Shown here: positions 26,270-35,196 of the stretch, piece after piece
How the letters are laid out: every line of letters begins with the position of its first letter
Numbering within the stretch: the stretch's first letter is position 1
NCBI RefSeq assembly: GCF_002220365.1
Contig: NZ_MTHB01000261.1
Span: forward strand, 40,689 to 104,688
Length of the DNA stretch: 64,000 nucleotides
DNA from: Caballeronia sordidicola
Lineage (GTDB): Bacteria; Pseudomonadota; Gammaproteobacteria; Burkholderiales; Burkholderiaceae
Reading direction: 5' to 3'
Program-made: the position numbers and the translations under genes
The notes under the pieces: generated by a model
Databases searched by the model: none
The model's input: the letters and a program-made list of their open reading frames with translations, nothing else
Told to the model about the DNA's origin: nothing

Positions 26270-27127
26270 TTACAGCCAGTACACCACCACGTACAGTCCG
26301 AGCCAAACCACGTCCACGAAGTGCCAGTACCACGCGGCACCTTCAAACGCGAAGTGATGCTCCGCCGTGAAGTGCCCGCGAATTACACGTACCAGAACGA
26401 CGGTGAGCATCGTGCCGCCAAGAAACACGTGGAAACCGTGAAAACCCGTCAGCAGGAAGAACGTCGAACCGTACACGCCAGAAGCCAGCGTCAGGTTCAA
26501 TTCGTTGTACGCGTGAAAATATTCGTAACCTTGGCAAAACAGGAAACACAGACCAAGCAGCACGGTCGCGGCCAGCCAGATGATCGTTTTATTCCGATGA
26601 TTCTCGCGCAGCGCATGGTGAGCGACCGTCAGCGTGGCGCCTGAGCTCAGCAGCAGCGCCGTGTTGATTGTCGGCAGCGGCCACGGCGTCATGGAGCGGA
26701 AGTGCGATACCAGCGCGGCAGGACCGTTGTTCGGCCATACGGCGGTAAAGTCCGGCCAGATCAGCTTGTAATCGAGGCTGCCCAACTCATGAAGCGCGAT
26801 CTCCCGGGCGTAGAACAACGCACCGAAGAATGCCGCGAAGAACATCACTTCGGAGAAGATGAACCAGCTCATGCTCCACCGGTACGACAAATCGACATTC
26901 TTGCCGTACATCCCGCCTTCGGATTCCCCGATAGAGTCGCCGAACCAGTGCCACAGTGTGTACAGCAGCCAAAGCAGGCCGACGACAAAGGTGATCGGCG
27001 CCCATGATTCACCATTGACCCACGACGCCAGCGAAGCCATCGAGATCAGCAGGCCGGTGGCGGCCATGATCGGATGTCTCGACGGCTGCGGGACGAAATA
27101 GTACGGGCTTTCGTTTTGACCGCTCAT
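26270..27127 (-). CDS. ctaE: Cytochrome c oxidase subunit III
   Basis: A 285-residue protein with seven predicted helices, the normal form of subunit III in aa3 oxidases. Typical segments are WSMSWFIFSEVMFFAAFFGALF, LLLSSGATLTVAHHAL, LTGFHGFHVFLGGTML and WYWHFVDVVWLGLYVVVYW at the C-terminus. It stabilises the proton-pumping core. Last gene of the cta operon. Confidence 0.97.
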   Translation of the reverse strand: MSGQNESPYYFVPQPSRHPIMAATGLLISMASLASWVNGESWAPITFVVGLLWLLYTLWHWFGDSIGESEGGMYGKNVDLSYRWSMSWFIFSEVMFFAAFFGALFYAREIALHELGSLDYKLIWPDFTAVWPNNGPAALVSHFRSMTPWPLPTINTALLLSSGATLTVAHHALRENHRNKTIIWLAATVLLGLCFLFCQGYEYFHAYNELNLTLASGVYGSTFFLLTGFHGFHVFLGGTMLTVVLVRVIRGHFTAEHHFAFEGAAWYWHFVDVVWLGLYVVVYWL

Positions 27128-27218
27128 TATTGATTCTCCACTTCGATCCAGTTGCTTGAATTTTTTGCTGCCACTGCCGCCGCCGCCGCTTACTTCATCC
27201 GCAGCAACTTCACTGGCT

Positions 27219-27425
27219 TTATCCCACCACCGCGCGCACCACTAACAGCAACACCACGATAAACAGCACCGCCCCGATAACCCCGGCCGCGATCAGATGC
27301 AGCGGTTTCAACGAGGCATCGCTTTCGAGATCGCTGCGACGGCGCACGCCGAAGAACGACCAGAAAACCGCCTTCAGCAACCGGAGAAAACTGTTCTTCG
27401 GCACCTGCTTTTGTGTTTCAACCAT
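27219..27425 (-). CDS. DUF2970 membrane protein
   Basis: A 68-residue protein with a cytoplasmic N-terminus (KAVFWSFFGVRRRSDLE is the recognisable DUF2970 motif) and one C-terminal helix (LIAAGVIGAVLFIVVLLLVVRAVV). DUF2970 genes typically lie between ctaG and ctaE in betaproteobacteria; function unknown, presumably in oxidase assembly. Confidence 0.88.
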   Translation of the reverse strand: MVETQKQVPKNSFLRLLKAVFWSFFGVRRRSDLESDASLKPLHLIAAGVIGAVLFIVVLLLVVRAVVG

Positions 27426-27494
27426 CTCACGTCTCCGCCGCCTGGCGCGGCTTTTCTACTACCTCGCCGCGTGTGTTTGCCGCAAGCGCAGTGA

Positions 27495-28067
27495 CTAAGT
27501 ACCACTTCGCGACACCGACTCAGGCGCGGTCAATTCAAAAAACGTGTACGACAACGTGATCGTTTTCACATCTTTGGGCAGTTTCGGATCCACCACGAAC
27601 ACCACAGGCATGCGCCGCGTCTCGTTCGGTTTCAACGTCTGCTGCGTGAAGCAAAAGCACTCTATCTTCTTGAAGTACTCGGTGGCCTGCATGGGCGCGT
27701 AGCTCGGAATGGCTTGCGCCTGAACCGTGCGGGCTTGCTGGTTGGTCACCTGGTACATCACCGTCATCACTTCGCCCGGATGCACGTCCAGCGTGTTCTG
27801 TTCCGGCTTGAACTGCAACGGGCCGCGCGCATTTGCATCGAATTCGATGGAAATCTTGCGGCTCGTGTCGACCTGCGTATTCTTCGCTTCCCTTGCGCCG
27901 ACGTCGCGCTGCACGAGATTATTGATGCCGGTAATCGAGCAGATCGCGCGATACATGGGCACCAGCGCAAAACCAAAACCGAACATGGCCGCCGCCACCA
28001 CAATCAGCTTGACCATCATCGAGCGGTTGAACGCGCGATCTTCCTTGATCTCTTCAGGCGTCGACAC
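27495..28067 (-). CDS. ctaG: Cytochrome c oxidase assembly protein CtaG (Cox11)
   Basis: Cox11 proteins deliver copper to the CuB site of subunit I. The 190-residue protein has a single N-terminal helix (KLIVVAAAMFGFGFALVPMYRAIC) and a periplasmic domain with the copper motif ECFCFTQQTL near residue 140, followed by MPVVFVVDPKLP. Five bases separate it from the small gene upstream. Confidence 0.96.
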   Translation of the reverse strand: MSTPEEIKEDRAFNRSMMVKLIVVAAAMFGFGFALVPMYRAICSITGINNLVQRDVGAREAKNTQVDTSRKISIEFDANARGPLQFKPEQNTLDVHPGEVMTVMYQVTNQQARTVQAQAIPSYAPMQATEYFKKIECFCFTQQTLKPNETRRMPVVFVVDPKLPKDVKTITLSYTFFELTAPESVSRSGT

Positions 28068-28072
28068 GTTCC

Positions 28073-28213
28073 CTAGCCTCTCGATCGCACGTACTGATCG
28101 ACGACTACCGCCGCGAAAAACACCGCGGCTACGGCAAGCAGGATCAGGCCAAGCCGCTTGTTGCCCGCGCGAACTTGCGCGGGCGTGCGTTGCTTCTGTG
28201 AATTCCGGGTCAT
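28073..28213 (-). CDS. Cytochrome oxidase small assembly protein
   Basis: A tiny protein (46 residues from the ATG at 28213; 55 from 28240) with a basic N-terminus (QKQRTPAQVRAGNKRLG) and one membrane helix (LILLAAVFFAAVVVDQYVR region). Proteins of this size and sequence occur between ctaD and ctaG in burkholderias. The start is uncertain; the conserved part begins near TPAQVRAGN. Confidence 0.75.
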   Translation of the reverse strand: MTRNSQKQRTPAQVRAGNKRLGLILLAVAAVFFAAVVVDQYVRSRG

Positions 28214-28330
28214 CCGTTCAGGCTTTATTCCGCTAGTCATGCGCTTCGTTGTCGTTGTCCTGCGTGGCGCGCGTCCCGTATTGCCGCGTATTGCTTCAGT
28301 ATCAACGCAACGGGACACGCTGCCGGTATT

Positions 28331-29968
28331 TCACTCGACGTGCGGTGGCTGCTCGAACGTGTGGAACGGAGCCGGGCTCGGCACGGTCCATTCCAGACCT
28401 TCGGCACCGTCCCACGGCTTGTCGCCGGCTTTCTCCAGATCGCCACCGCCGCGATACGCCGGCAACGCCACCGCGAACAGGAAGTACACCTGCGCCAGAC
28501 CGAAACCAAACGCGCCAATCGTCGCGACCTGGTTGAAGTCCGTGAACTGCGCCGGGTAATCCGCATAACGACGCGGCATGCCGGCGAGGCCCAGGAAGTG
28601 CATCGGGAAGAAGGTGATGTTGAAGAAGATCATCGACGCCCAGAAATGGATCTTGCCGCGCGTCTCGTTGTACATCCAGCCCGTCCACTTCGGCGACCAG
28701 TAGTACCAGCCTGAGAAGAGCGCGAACAGCGACCCCGCCACCAGCACGTAGTGGAAGTGCGCCACCACGTAATAAGTGCCGTGCATCTGGATATCAAGCG
28801 GCGCCATGGAGAGGATCAGGCCCGTGAAACCGCCCATGGTGAACACGAACAGGAAGCCGATGGCAAACAGCATGGGAGATTCGAAGCTCAACGAACCGCG
28901 CCACATGGTTGCGACCCAGTTGAACACCTTAACGCCCGTCGGCACCGCGATCAGCATGGTCGCGTACATGAAGAAGAGCTGGCCCGTCACCGGCATGCCG
29001 GTGGCGAACATATGGTGCGCCCAGACCATGAACGAGAGAATCGCGATGGACGACGTGGCATACACCATCGAGCTATAGCCGAACAAAGGCTTGCGCGAGA
29101 ATGCCGGGATCACCTGCGACACAATCCCGAACGCCGGCAAGATCATGATGTACACCTCGGGATGCCCGAAGAACCAGAAGATATGCTGGTACATCACAGG
29201 GTCGCCGCCGCCTGCTGCGTTGAAGAACGACGTGCCGAAGTGGCGATCGAACAGCACCATGGTGATCGCGCCTGCCAGCACCGGCATCACGGCAATCAAC
29301 AGGTAGGCGGTGATCAGCCAGGTCCAGCAGAACATCGGCATCTTCATCAGCGTCATGCCGGGCGCGCGCATGTTCAGGATCGTCACGACGATATTGATAC
29401 CGCCCATGATTGACGACGCACCCATCAAGTGGATCGCGAAAATGGCGAAGTCCATGCCCGGGCCCATCTGCGTGGAGAGCGGCGCGTACAGCGTCCAGCC
29501 GGCAGCGGTCGCGCCGCCGGGAACGAAGAACGACGTGATCAGCAGGATGGCCGCCACCGGCAGCAGCCAGAAGCTGAAGTTGTTCATCCGCGCGAAGGCC
29601 ATGTCCGACGCACCAATCTGCAGCGGAATCTGCCAGTTCGCGAAACCGACGAACGCCGGCATGATCGCGCCGAACACCATGATCAGGCCGTGCATGGTGG
29701 TCAACTGGTTGAAGAACTCGGGACGCATGATCTGCAGGCCAGGCTCGAAGAGCTCGGCGCGGATCATCAGCGCCATCACGCCCCCTGACAGGAACATGAT
29801 GAACGAGAACAACAGGTACAACGTCCCGATGTCCTTGTGGTTCGTCGCGAACAGCCAGCGACGCCAGCCATACGGCAGTTCGTGCGCGTGCTCGTCGTGG
29901 TCATGACCGTGATCATGAGCGTGGCCATGTTCGTGGCCCGCGGTTACATCGTGTCCGATGCTAGACAT
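28331..29968 (-). CDS. ctaD: Cytochrome c oxidase subunit I
   Basis: The 545-residue catalytic core of the aa3 oxidase has twelve helices, the CuB/Tyr motif FWFFGHPEVYIMILPAFGI and the heme histidines in YYVVAHFHYVLVAG. The N-terminus carries an unusual histidine-rich stretch: ten His among residues 6-29, mostly alternating with Asp, Gly, Ala or Glu, directly before the first conserved segment LPYGWRRWLFATNHKDIG. This may bind metal. Confidence 0.98.
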   Translation of the reverse strand: MSSIGHDVTAGHEHGHAHDHGHDHDEHAHELPYGWRRWLFATNHKDIGTLYLLFSFIMFLSGGVMALMIRAELFEPGLQIMRPEFFNQLTTMHGLIMVFGAIMPAFVGFANWQIPLQIGASDMAFARMNNFSFWLLPVAAILLITSFFVPGGATAAGWTLYAPLSTQMGPGMDFAIFAIHLMGASSIMGGINIVVTILNMRAPGMTLMKMPMFCWTWLITAYLLIAVMPVLAGAITMVLFDRHFGTSFFNAAGGGDPVMYQHIFWFFGHPEVYIMILPAFGIVSQVIPAFSRKPLFGYSSMVYATSSIAILSFMVWAHHMFATGMPVTGQLFFMYATMLIAVPTGVKVFNWVATMWRGSLSFESPMLFAIGFLFVFTMGGFTGLILSMAPLDIQMHGTYYVVAHFHYVLVAGSLFALFSGWYYWSPKWTGWMYNETRGKIHFWASMIFFNITFFPMHFLGLAGMPRRYADYPAQFTDFNQVATIGAFGFGLAQVYFLFAVALPAYRGGGDLEKAGDKPWDGAEGLEWTVPSPAPFHTFEQPPHVE

Positions 29969-30058
29969 GACAATCTCCTAAAGCGAATACTGCGGCACTT
30001 GGGGCATACGCTACGCCAGCTTCCTTTCAGAAGGAAGCTGGCCGAATGGGTACGACCG

Positions 30059-31690
30059 TCAGGCAGCCGGACTGATCTCTACACGCCGTGCTTCTCTCGC
30101 GTCAGCACCGCCCGTGATCGTTTCCGGCTTCTTCAAAATAATGCGGTCTTCCGCCACGCCTGCAGCCTTCAGCGCGTCGCGAACGGCCTGCGCGCGCGTC
30201 TTCGCCAGTTCGGCGTTCTTCGCGGCGGAGCCGGTTGCGTCGGTGAAACCTGACAGCGTCAGCTTCGCGTCCGGATGCGCCTTCGCATAATCGGCTGCAG
30301 CCTGGATCGCACTGGCGGCATCGGCAGGCAAAGCATCCTTGCCCGTCTCGAAATACACGCTCGCCGGCAGCGAAGCCGCCGGAGCCGAGGCGTCCGACGC
30401 AGCCCCGGATGCCGGCGCTGCAGACGCCGCCGGAGCCGCGCTTGCTGCGTCCGAAGCACCCGCAGCGCCGCTCGCCGCTGCATCCGAACCGGCCGCAGCA
30501 CCTGCGCCCGCCAGATGGTCGCCGCCTGCGGGCATCTTGCCGTTACGTGCGTCAGCGACTTGCATGGGTTGCAGGATGTCGCCCGTGTGGTTACCCCAGG
30601 TATTGCGCTCGTACGTGATCACCGACGCGATCTCGACGTCATTGAGCGTCGCGCCCCAATTCGGCATCGCGCCCTTGCCCTTAAGCACAATGCTCACGTG
30701 GCCCGCGATCGGGCCGTTGGCGATCTTGCTGCCATCTAGCGCCGGGAATTGACCTGCTCCCTTGCCGGTCGGCTGGTGGCAGACCGCGCAATTCGACGTA
30801 TAGACCTGCGCGCCGCGCGCCTTCAGCTCGTCCATCGTGTAGGTCTTGTTCGGATCGTCCGCGCTGGCGGCCATTTTCTTCTTCTGGCCATCGACCCACG
30901 CCGTGTAGTCTTCAGCCGACAGCACGACGACCACGACCGGCATGTACGCGTGTTCCTTGCCGCACAGCTCGGTACAGAAGCCTCGGAACGTACCGGTCTT
31001 CTCGGCCTTGAACCACGTGTCGCGCACGAAGCCGGGGATCGCGTCCTGCTTCACACCGAATGCCGGGACGTACCACGAGTGGACGACGTCGTTGGCGGTC
31101 GTGATGATGCGGATTTTCTTGTCGACCGGAACCACGAGCGGGTTGTCGACTTCCTGCAGATACAGGTCGGTGATCGGCGCCTGGCCGTTCACTTCGCTAC
31201 GCGGGGTGGAGAGCGTGGACAGGAAGTTGATGCCTTCGCCCTGCCCCTTCACGTAGTCGTAGCCCCACTTCCACTGATAACCGGTGACCTTCACGGTCAG
31301 GTCGGCGTTGGTGGTGTCTTTCATGGCGACGACGGCCTTCGTGGCCGGCAACGCCATCAGCACGACGATCACGAACGGAACGATCGTCCAGATGATTTCG
31401 ACGGTGGTGCTTTCGTGGAAATTCGAAGCCTTGTGTCCTTTCGACTTCCGGTGCATCAGGACCGAATAGAACATCACGCCGAACACGCCGAGGAAAATCA
31501 CCGTGCAGATGATCAGCATGAACGTATGGAGGCTGTAGAGCTCTTCGGCGATCTTCGTCACCGGCGTCTGGAAGTTGAGTTCATTCACTCCAGGACCGCC
31601 GGGACTGTCGTTGACCGCCAGGGCTGCGCCGGCGAACAGGAGTCCGCTTAACGCCAGCACGCCCGACAGGGCTCGCTTGATTGTTTTCAT
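30059..31690 (-). CDS. ctaC: Cytochrome c oxidase subunit II fused to cytochrome c and OmpA-like domain
   Basis: A 543-residue precursor in four parts: signal peptide (cleavage after ALA); subunit II proper with two helices and the CuA site (FCTELCGKEHAYM); a class I cytochrome c domain (heme motif CAVCH, with a later axial Met probable in GAMPNWG); an Ala/Ser-rich linker; and a C-terminal OmpA-like peptidoglycan-associated domain (LTLSGFTDATGS, AKTRAQAVRDAL). The last could tie the oxidase to the cell wall. I chose the ATG at 31690 because AAGGAAG lies just upstream; 31714 is also possible. Confidence 0.95.
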   Translation of the reverse strand: MKTIKRALSGVLALSGLLFAGAALAVNDSPGGPGVNELNFQTPVTKIAEELYSLHTFMLIICTVIFLGVFGVMFYSVLMHRKSKGHKASNFHESTTVEIIWTIVPFVIVVLMALPATKAVVAMKDTTNADLTVKVTGYQWKWGYDYVKGQGEGINFLSTLSTPRSEVNGQAPITDLYLQEVDNPLVVPVDKKIRIITTANDVVHSWYVPAFGVKQDAIPGFVRDTWFKAEKTGTFRGFCTELCGKEHAYMPVVVVVLSAEDYTAWVDGQKKKMAASADDPNKTYTMDELKARGAQVYTSNCAVCHQPTGKGAGQFPALDGSKIANGPIAGHVSIVLKGKGAMPNWGATLNDVEIASVITYERNTWGNHTGDILQPMQVADARNGKMPAGGDHLAGAGAAAGSDAAASGAAGASDAASAAPAASAAPASGAASDASAPAASLPASVYFETGKDALPADAASAIQAAADYAKAHPDAKLTLSGFTDATGSAAKNAELAKTRAQAVRDALKAAGVAEDRIILKKPETITGGADAREARRVEISPAA

Positions 31691-31932
31691 AGCTTCCTTA
31701 CCCAAAATTTCCATTCAGACCCTCGACCCCCGTATGCACCCGTCCGACTCATGCATCGCCTCCCCTGGAAACGATCTACTCGGCGGCGCGTGTCGATGCG
31801 TGTGCCGCTTGCAACGTACTTCCTGCGTAATTCCTTGCGGCGTACTTTCCGCCCTGTCCGGCTCCGCGCTTTTTTGCGGAGTGCTGCGATTCGGACATTC
31901 TGAACGCGCCCAGCCGCCGCACTGTCAGACCA

Positions 31933-32409
31933 TCAACCGCAGCGCCTCAGCCACATCCGCAACTCGACGGCGAACTGCTTGCGACGATGCTGCGCCAGAT
32001 ATATCCCGACCGGTACCGACTCCCCCCGCGACACCAGCTTCACGGGATCCCTCGGCGTTGCTCCCGGTTCCACTCTCACCCAACGCGGATTGAACTCCAT
32101 CTGCGTGAGCGTTTCTGCATCCATCCGCTCGATCAGCAGCCGGTCGTGAAACAGCAGAATCCGCTCGTAGTCGACAGCATGCCGCGCATAAATGACGAAC
32201 GCGATGCCGACCGCCAGCAACTCGATACCCGTAAAAGGCAGCACCAGCCAAGCGCCTGCCCACACCAGCAAACTCGCGATCAGCAACGAAAACAGTGCGA
32301 GCGACACGTAGAACGCCACGAATTGCCGCGGCGAGACAGAACAGTTCCGCTTGATCAACCAGTCCTTTACGACCGGTTCGGTGTCCATCGGCAGATCCGT
32401 TGCTTGCAT
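31933..32409 (-). CDS. DUF2244 membrane protein
   Basis: A 158-residue protein with two central helices (FVAFYVSLALFSLLIASLLVWAG and FTGIELLAVGIAFVIYARHA) and a cytoplasmic C-terminal domain (RILLFHDRLLIER, NPRWVRVEP, SVPVGIYL), the pattern of DUF2244 proteins. These often neighbour aa3 oxidase genes; the function is unknown. The ATG at 32409 has GGGAGG 5 nt upstream. Confidence 0.85.
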   Translation of the reverse strand: MQATDLPMDTEPVVKDWLIKRNCSVSPRQFVAFYVSLALFSLLIASLLVWAGAWLVLPFTGIELLAVGIAFVIYARHAVDYERILLFHDRLLIERMDAETLTQMEFNPRWVRVEPGATPRDPVKLVSRGESVPVGIYLAQHRRKQFAVELRMWLRRCG

Positions 32410-32417
32410 CGCCGCCT

Positions 32418-32521
32418 CCCGCGTCAAATTCCCGCGTCAGATTCCCGCGTCAGATTTGTCTCACCCGCGCCGCGTATTGCTCAACTATTGCTCAACTGAT
32501 GTTCGCTTCCTGTTCGCTTCC
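32418..32521. repeat. Three adjacent tandem duplications upstream of the DUF2244 gene
   Basis: A 13-bp unit (CCCGCGTCAGATT, first copy with one change) occurs three times at 32418-32456; TATTGCTCAAC twice at 32475-32496; TGTTCGCTTCC twice at 32500-32521. The first array overlaps the ribosome binding site region of the gene starting at 32409. Confidence 0.9.
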
Positions 32522-32741
32522 TGCACACCTATTGCCCACCGCCAATCGTTCGGAATGCACCCAAAACCATGCCAGCCCGGCGACAAACTGACGCATTATA
32601 GGCGCGTTGCCCAGCATCCACAAGCAAGGTGGTGCACGCCGCAAAGCCAAGCCGCACAAGCCTCTGCGCCCTTTTGCCGCATCCTTTTGGATGCTTGTCA
32701 ACGCGAGTAATCGAGGGGTGGGAAAGGCCTTTTTGACTGGT

Positions 32742-33713
32742 TTACTTGCTCCGTTTTGAGCCTCGTCCTATGTCTTCAAGCCTCACGATACCGTGCCCTT
32801 CCGCCGTCATTCGCGGCACCGCCTTCCATGCGTGACCATAGATCACTTCGAAGGTCAGCGGGATCGTGCCATCTTCGCGGCGGCGCGCTTCAAGCGCCGC
32901 GTGAAGCGCGTCACGCAACGCGCGAGCATGGGTTTGCGGCGCAGCGTCACGCGGATATGCACCCCAGCGGCGCACGTCCTTCAGCAGCGATTCCGGCGAC
33001 TTGTACGTGATTGTCAGCACCTCCTGATCCATCACCGGAATCTCGAAACCGCTCTCGACCAGCATGTCACCGAGATCGTGCATATCGACGAATTCGATGG
33101 TGTGGCGCTGCGGTGCCAGGCCCAGTGATTTTTCCGCCTGCGCGTACGCGCCGCTGAGCTCTTTCAATGTGTCGGGACCGAGCGTGCTGAACATCAGAAG
33201 GCCGTTCACCTTGAGCACACGTGCCCACTCGGGAAATACGAGGTCGGGCCGCGCGTTCCAGTGCAGCGCGAGATTCGACCAAAGCATCTCGAACGCGCCT
33301 GCAACAAATGGCAGGTGAGCGAAGTCGCCCTGCGCCAGTTGCGGGCCGCGCGCCCCGAATGCCTTGCCCAGCGTGGCAGGAAGAAACCGCCGCCAGCCGG
33401 CGTTGGCGTCGGACTCGGCCGTCTCGGCCTGGTTCGCCCGGGCCAGCATTGCCGCCGACAAATCCATGCCGAGCACCGACGCATCAGCGAAACGCTCGCG
33501 CAGGCCCGGCAGGTCGGCGCCCATGCCGCAGCCCGCGTCGAGCACGCGCACCGGCGTTACCTTGATGTAGTCGAGCCGCTCGCGCATGCGCTGCGCGATC
33601 TCGCGCGGCAGGAACGCGACGTCATCGAACGTCACGGCGCGACGGTCGAAAATTTGCTGCAGACGGCGCGAATCGTAGGCCGGACGGCCAGCGTTGGCGG
33701 AAGTTGGGGACAT
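32742..33713 (-). CDS. BioC-like SAM-dependent methyltransferase
   Basis: A 323-residue class I methyltransferase. The SAM site is VRVLDAGCGMGADLPGL near residue 60, followed by VLGMDLSAAML and, later, FEMLWSNLALHWNARPDLVFPEW. This resembles BioC (malonyl-ACP O-methyltransferase, start of biotin synthesis), including the N-terminal RRLQQIFDRRAVTFDD. Other methyltransferases with the same fold are possible, and no bio genes are nearby. It is divergent from comF. Confidence 0.75.
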   Translation of the reverse strand: MSPTSANAGRPAYDSRRLQQIFDRRAVTFDDVAFLPREIAQRMRERLDYIKVTPVRVLDAGCGMGADLPGLRERFADASVLGMDLSAAMLARANQAETAESDANAGWRRFLPATLGKAFGARGPQLAQGDFAHLPFVAGAFEMLWSNLALHWNARPDLVFPEWARVLKVNGLLMFSTLGPDTLKELSGAYAQAEKSLGLAPQRHTIEFVDMHDLGDMLVESGFEIPVMDQEVLTITYKSPESLLKDVRRWGAYPRDAAPQTHARALRDALHAALEARRREDGTIPLTFEVIYGHAWKAVPRMTAEGHGIVRLEDIGRGSKRSK

Positions 33714-33870
33714 GACAACCTACTTTCTAAGAGTGCGAAGTATACTCGGTCGATTCCTGAAACGTTCAGCCAAACCAGGCAGTGCAACGGTTTCCGCCGG
33801 TTCCCATACGCGCTCGCCCGCTCACTCAGGGCAGATTTTTGCGCTGCCACGCATTCTTTGGATCGAACGT

Positions 33871-34674
33871 ATGAATCTACGGTTTGATGTCGTATGGCGC
33901 GGTCCAGGCTCGCTGCGCGCGGCTTCTGCCACGGCGCTGCGGCGGCTTGGCCAGATGCGCGACATCGCGCTGCCCAGTCAGTGCGCATTGTGTGGCAATT
34001 TGTCGCAGAAGGTGTTGTGTGCCGGTTGCGATGAACAGTATTGGAACCAGACACGCACAAGGTGTCCGGTTTGTGCATTGCCCGTACCAGTTCTTGCTGC
34101 GGCATCGGCCGCATCCGCTGGCGCTAAAAGTAGTGCGCATTTGCCTTGCAGGCGGTGTATGGCGGAGCCCCCGCATTTCGACGCGACCATCGCGCTGGCC
34201 GACTATCATGCGCCGCTCGATACACTCGCACTCGATCTCAAGTTCCACGCGCGGCTGTCAACGGCCGACGAGTTTGCGCGCCAGTTGCACGCCGCATTCG
34301 AGGGCACAAACACCGAGGCACCGGATGTCGTCGCACCTGTGCCGCTGTCGCCACGGCGCCTGAGGACGCGCGGTTACAACCAGGCGTGGTCGATCGGGAA
34401 ACCGCTTGCGCGCCGGCTCGGCTCGTTCGCGGACGCAACGCTGATCGAGCGCACCAGGGACACGGCACCGCAAGCAAAACTCGATCTCGATACGCGGCGC
34501 AAAAACGTCGGCAATGCGTTCACGGTGCTGCGCGAGATACGCGGCCAGCACGTGGGTATCGTCGATGACGTCATGACCTCCGGTGCCACCCTCGACGCGC
34601 TGGCCTTTACGCTGAAAGCCGCCGGCGCTCGGCGTGTCACCAACTTCGTCGCGCTGCGCACGCCGCAAGACTAA
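33871..34674 (+). CDS. comF: ComF family phosphoribosyltransferase-like protein
   Basis: The 267-residue protein has an N-terminal zinc-finger region (ALCGNLSQKVLCAGC, CPVCALP, CRRC) and a C-terminal phosphoribosyltransferase domain with VGIVDDVMTSGATLDA. ComF proteins are linked to DNA uptake and are now thought to act with helicase partners. I chose the ATG at 33871; the frame is open upstream to 33694 but overlaps the methyltransferase start and lacks family features. Confidence 0.9.
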   Translation: MNLRFDVVWRGPGSLRAASATALRRLGQMRDIALPSQCALCGNLSQKVLCAGCDEQYWNQTRTRCPVCALPVPVLAAASAASAGAKSSAHLPCRRCMAEPPHFDATIALADYHAPLDTLALDLKFHARLSTADEFARQLHAAFEGTNTEAPDVVAPVPLSPRRLRTRGYNQAWSIGKPLARRLGSFADATLIERTRDTAPQAKLDLDTRRKNVGNAFTVLREIRGQHVGIVDDVMTSGATLDALAFTLKAAGARRVTNFVALRTPQD

Positions 34675-34693
34675 TTTTCACGGGTTATCGCTT

Positions 34694-35164
34694 ATGTTCA
34701 ATGTCGTACTGGTCGAACCTGAAATTCCACCGAACACCGGCAACGTGATCCGGCTATGCGCCAATACCGGCGCCCGCCTGCATTTGATCGAACCGCTCGG
34801 TTTCCCTCTCGATGACGCCAAGATGCGCCGCGCCGGCCTCGACTACCACGAGTACGCGCAGATGCATGTACATCCGAACTGGGAGACCTTCCTCGAGACC
34901 GAGGCGCCCGAAGTGAGCCGCATGTTTGCGTTCACCACGCGCGGCTCAACGCCATTTTTCGGGCATACATTCAGGGCGGGTGACTGGTTCGTCTTCGGCG
35001 CGGAAACCCGGGGCTTGTCGGACGCGGTACTCACGCAATTCACGAACGACCGGCGCGTGCGGTTGCCTATGCGGCCGGGGAACAGGAGTTTGAATTTATC
35101 GAATACGGTGGCGGTCGTGACATTCGAGGCATGGCGTCAGACAGGGTTCGAAGGCGGCGAATAG
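34694..35164 (+). CDS. trmL: tRNA (cytidine/uridine-34-2'-O)-methyltransferase
   Basis: A 156-residue SPOUT-type methyltransferase of the size of TrmL, which methylates the wobble base of tRNA-Leu. Motifs include LVEPEIPPNTGNVIRLCANTGA at the N-terminus, FVFGAETRGLS and a C-terminal knot with MRPGNRSLNLSNTVAVVTFEA. It follows comF by 19 bp and is probably cotranscribed. Confidence 0.95.
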   Translation: MFNVVLVEPEIPPNTGNVIRLCANTGARLHLIEPLGFPLDDAKMRRAGLDYHEYAQMHVHPNWETFLETEAPEVSRMFAFTTRGSTPFFGHTFRAGDWFVFGAETRGLSDAVLTQFTNDRRVRLPMRPGNRSLNLSNTVAVVTFEAWRQTGFEGGE

Positions 35165-35196
35165 TCTTCGCGCAGTCTCCGCGCGCCTGAGAACCG

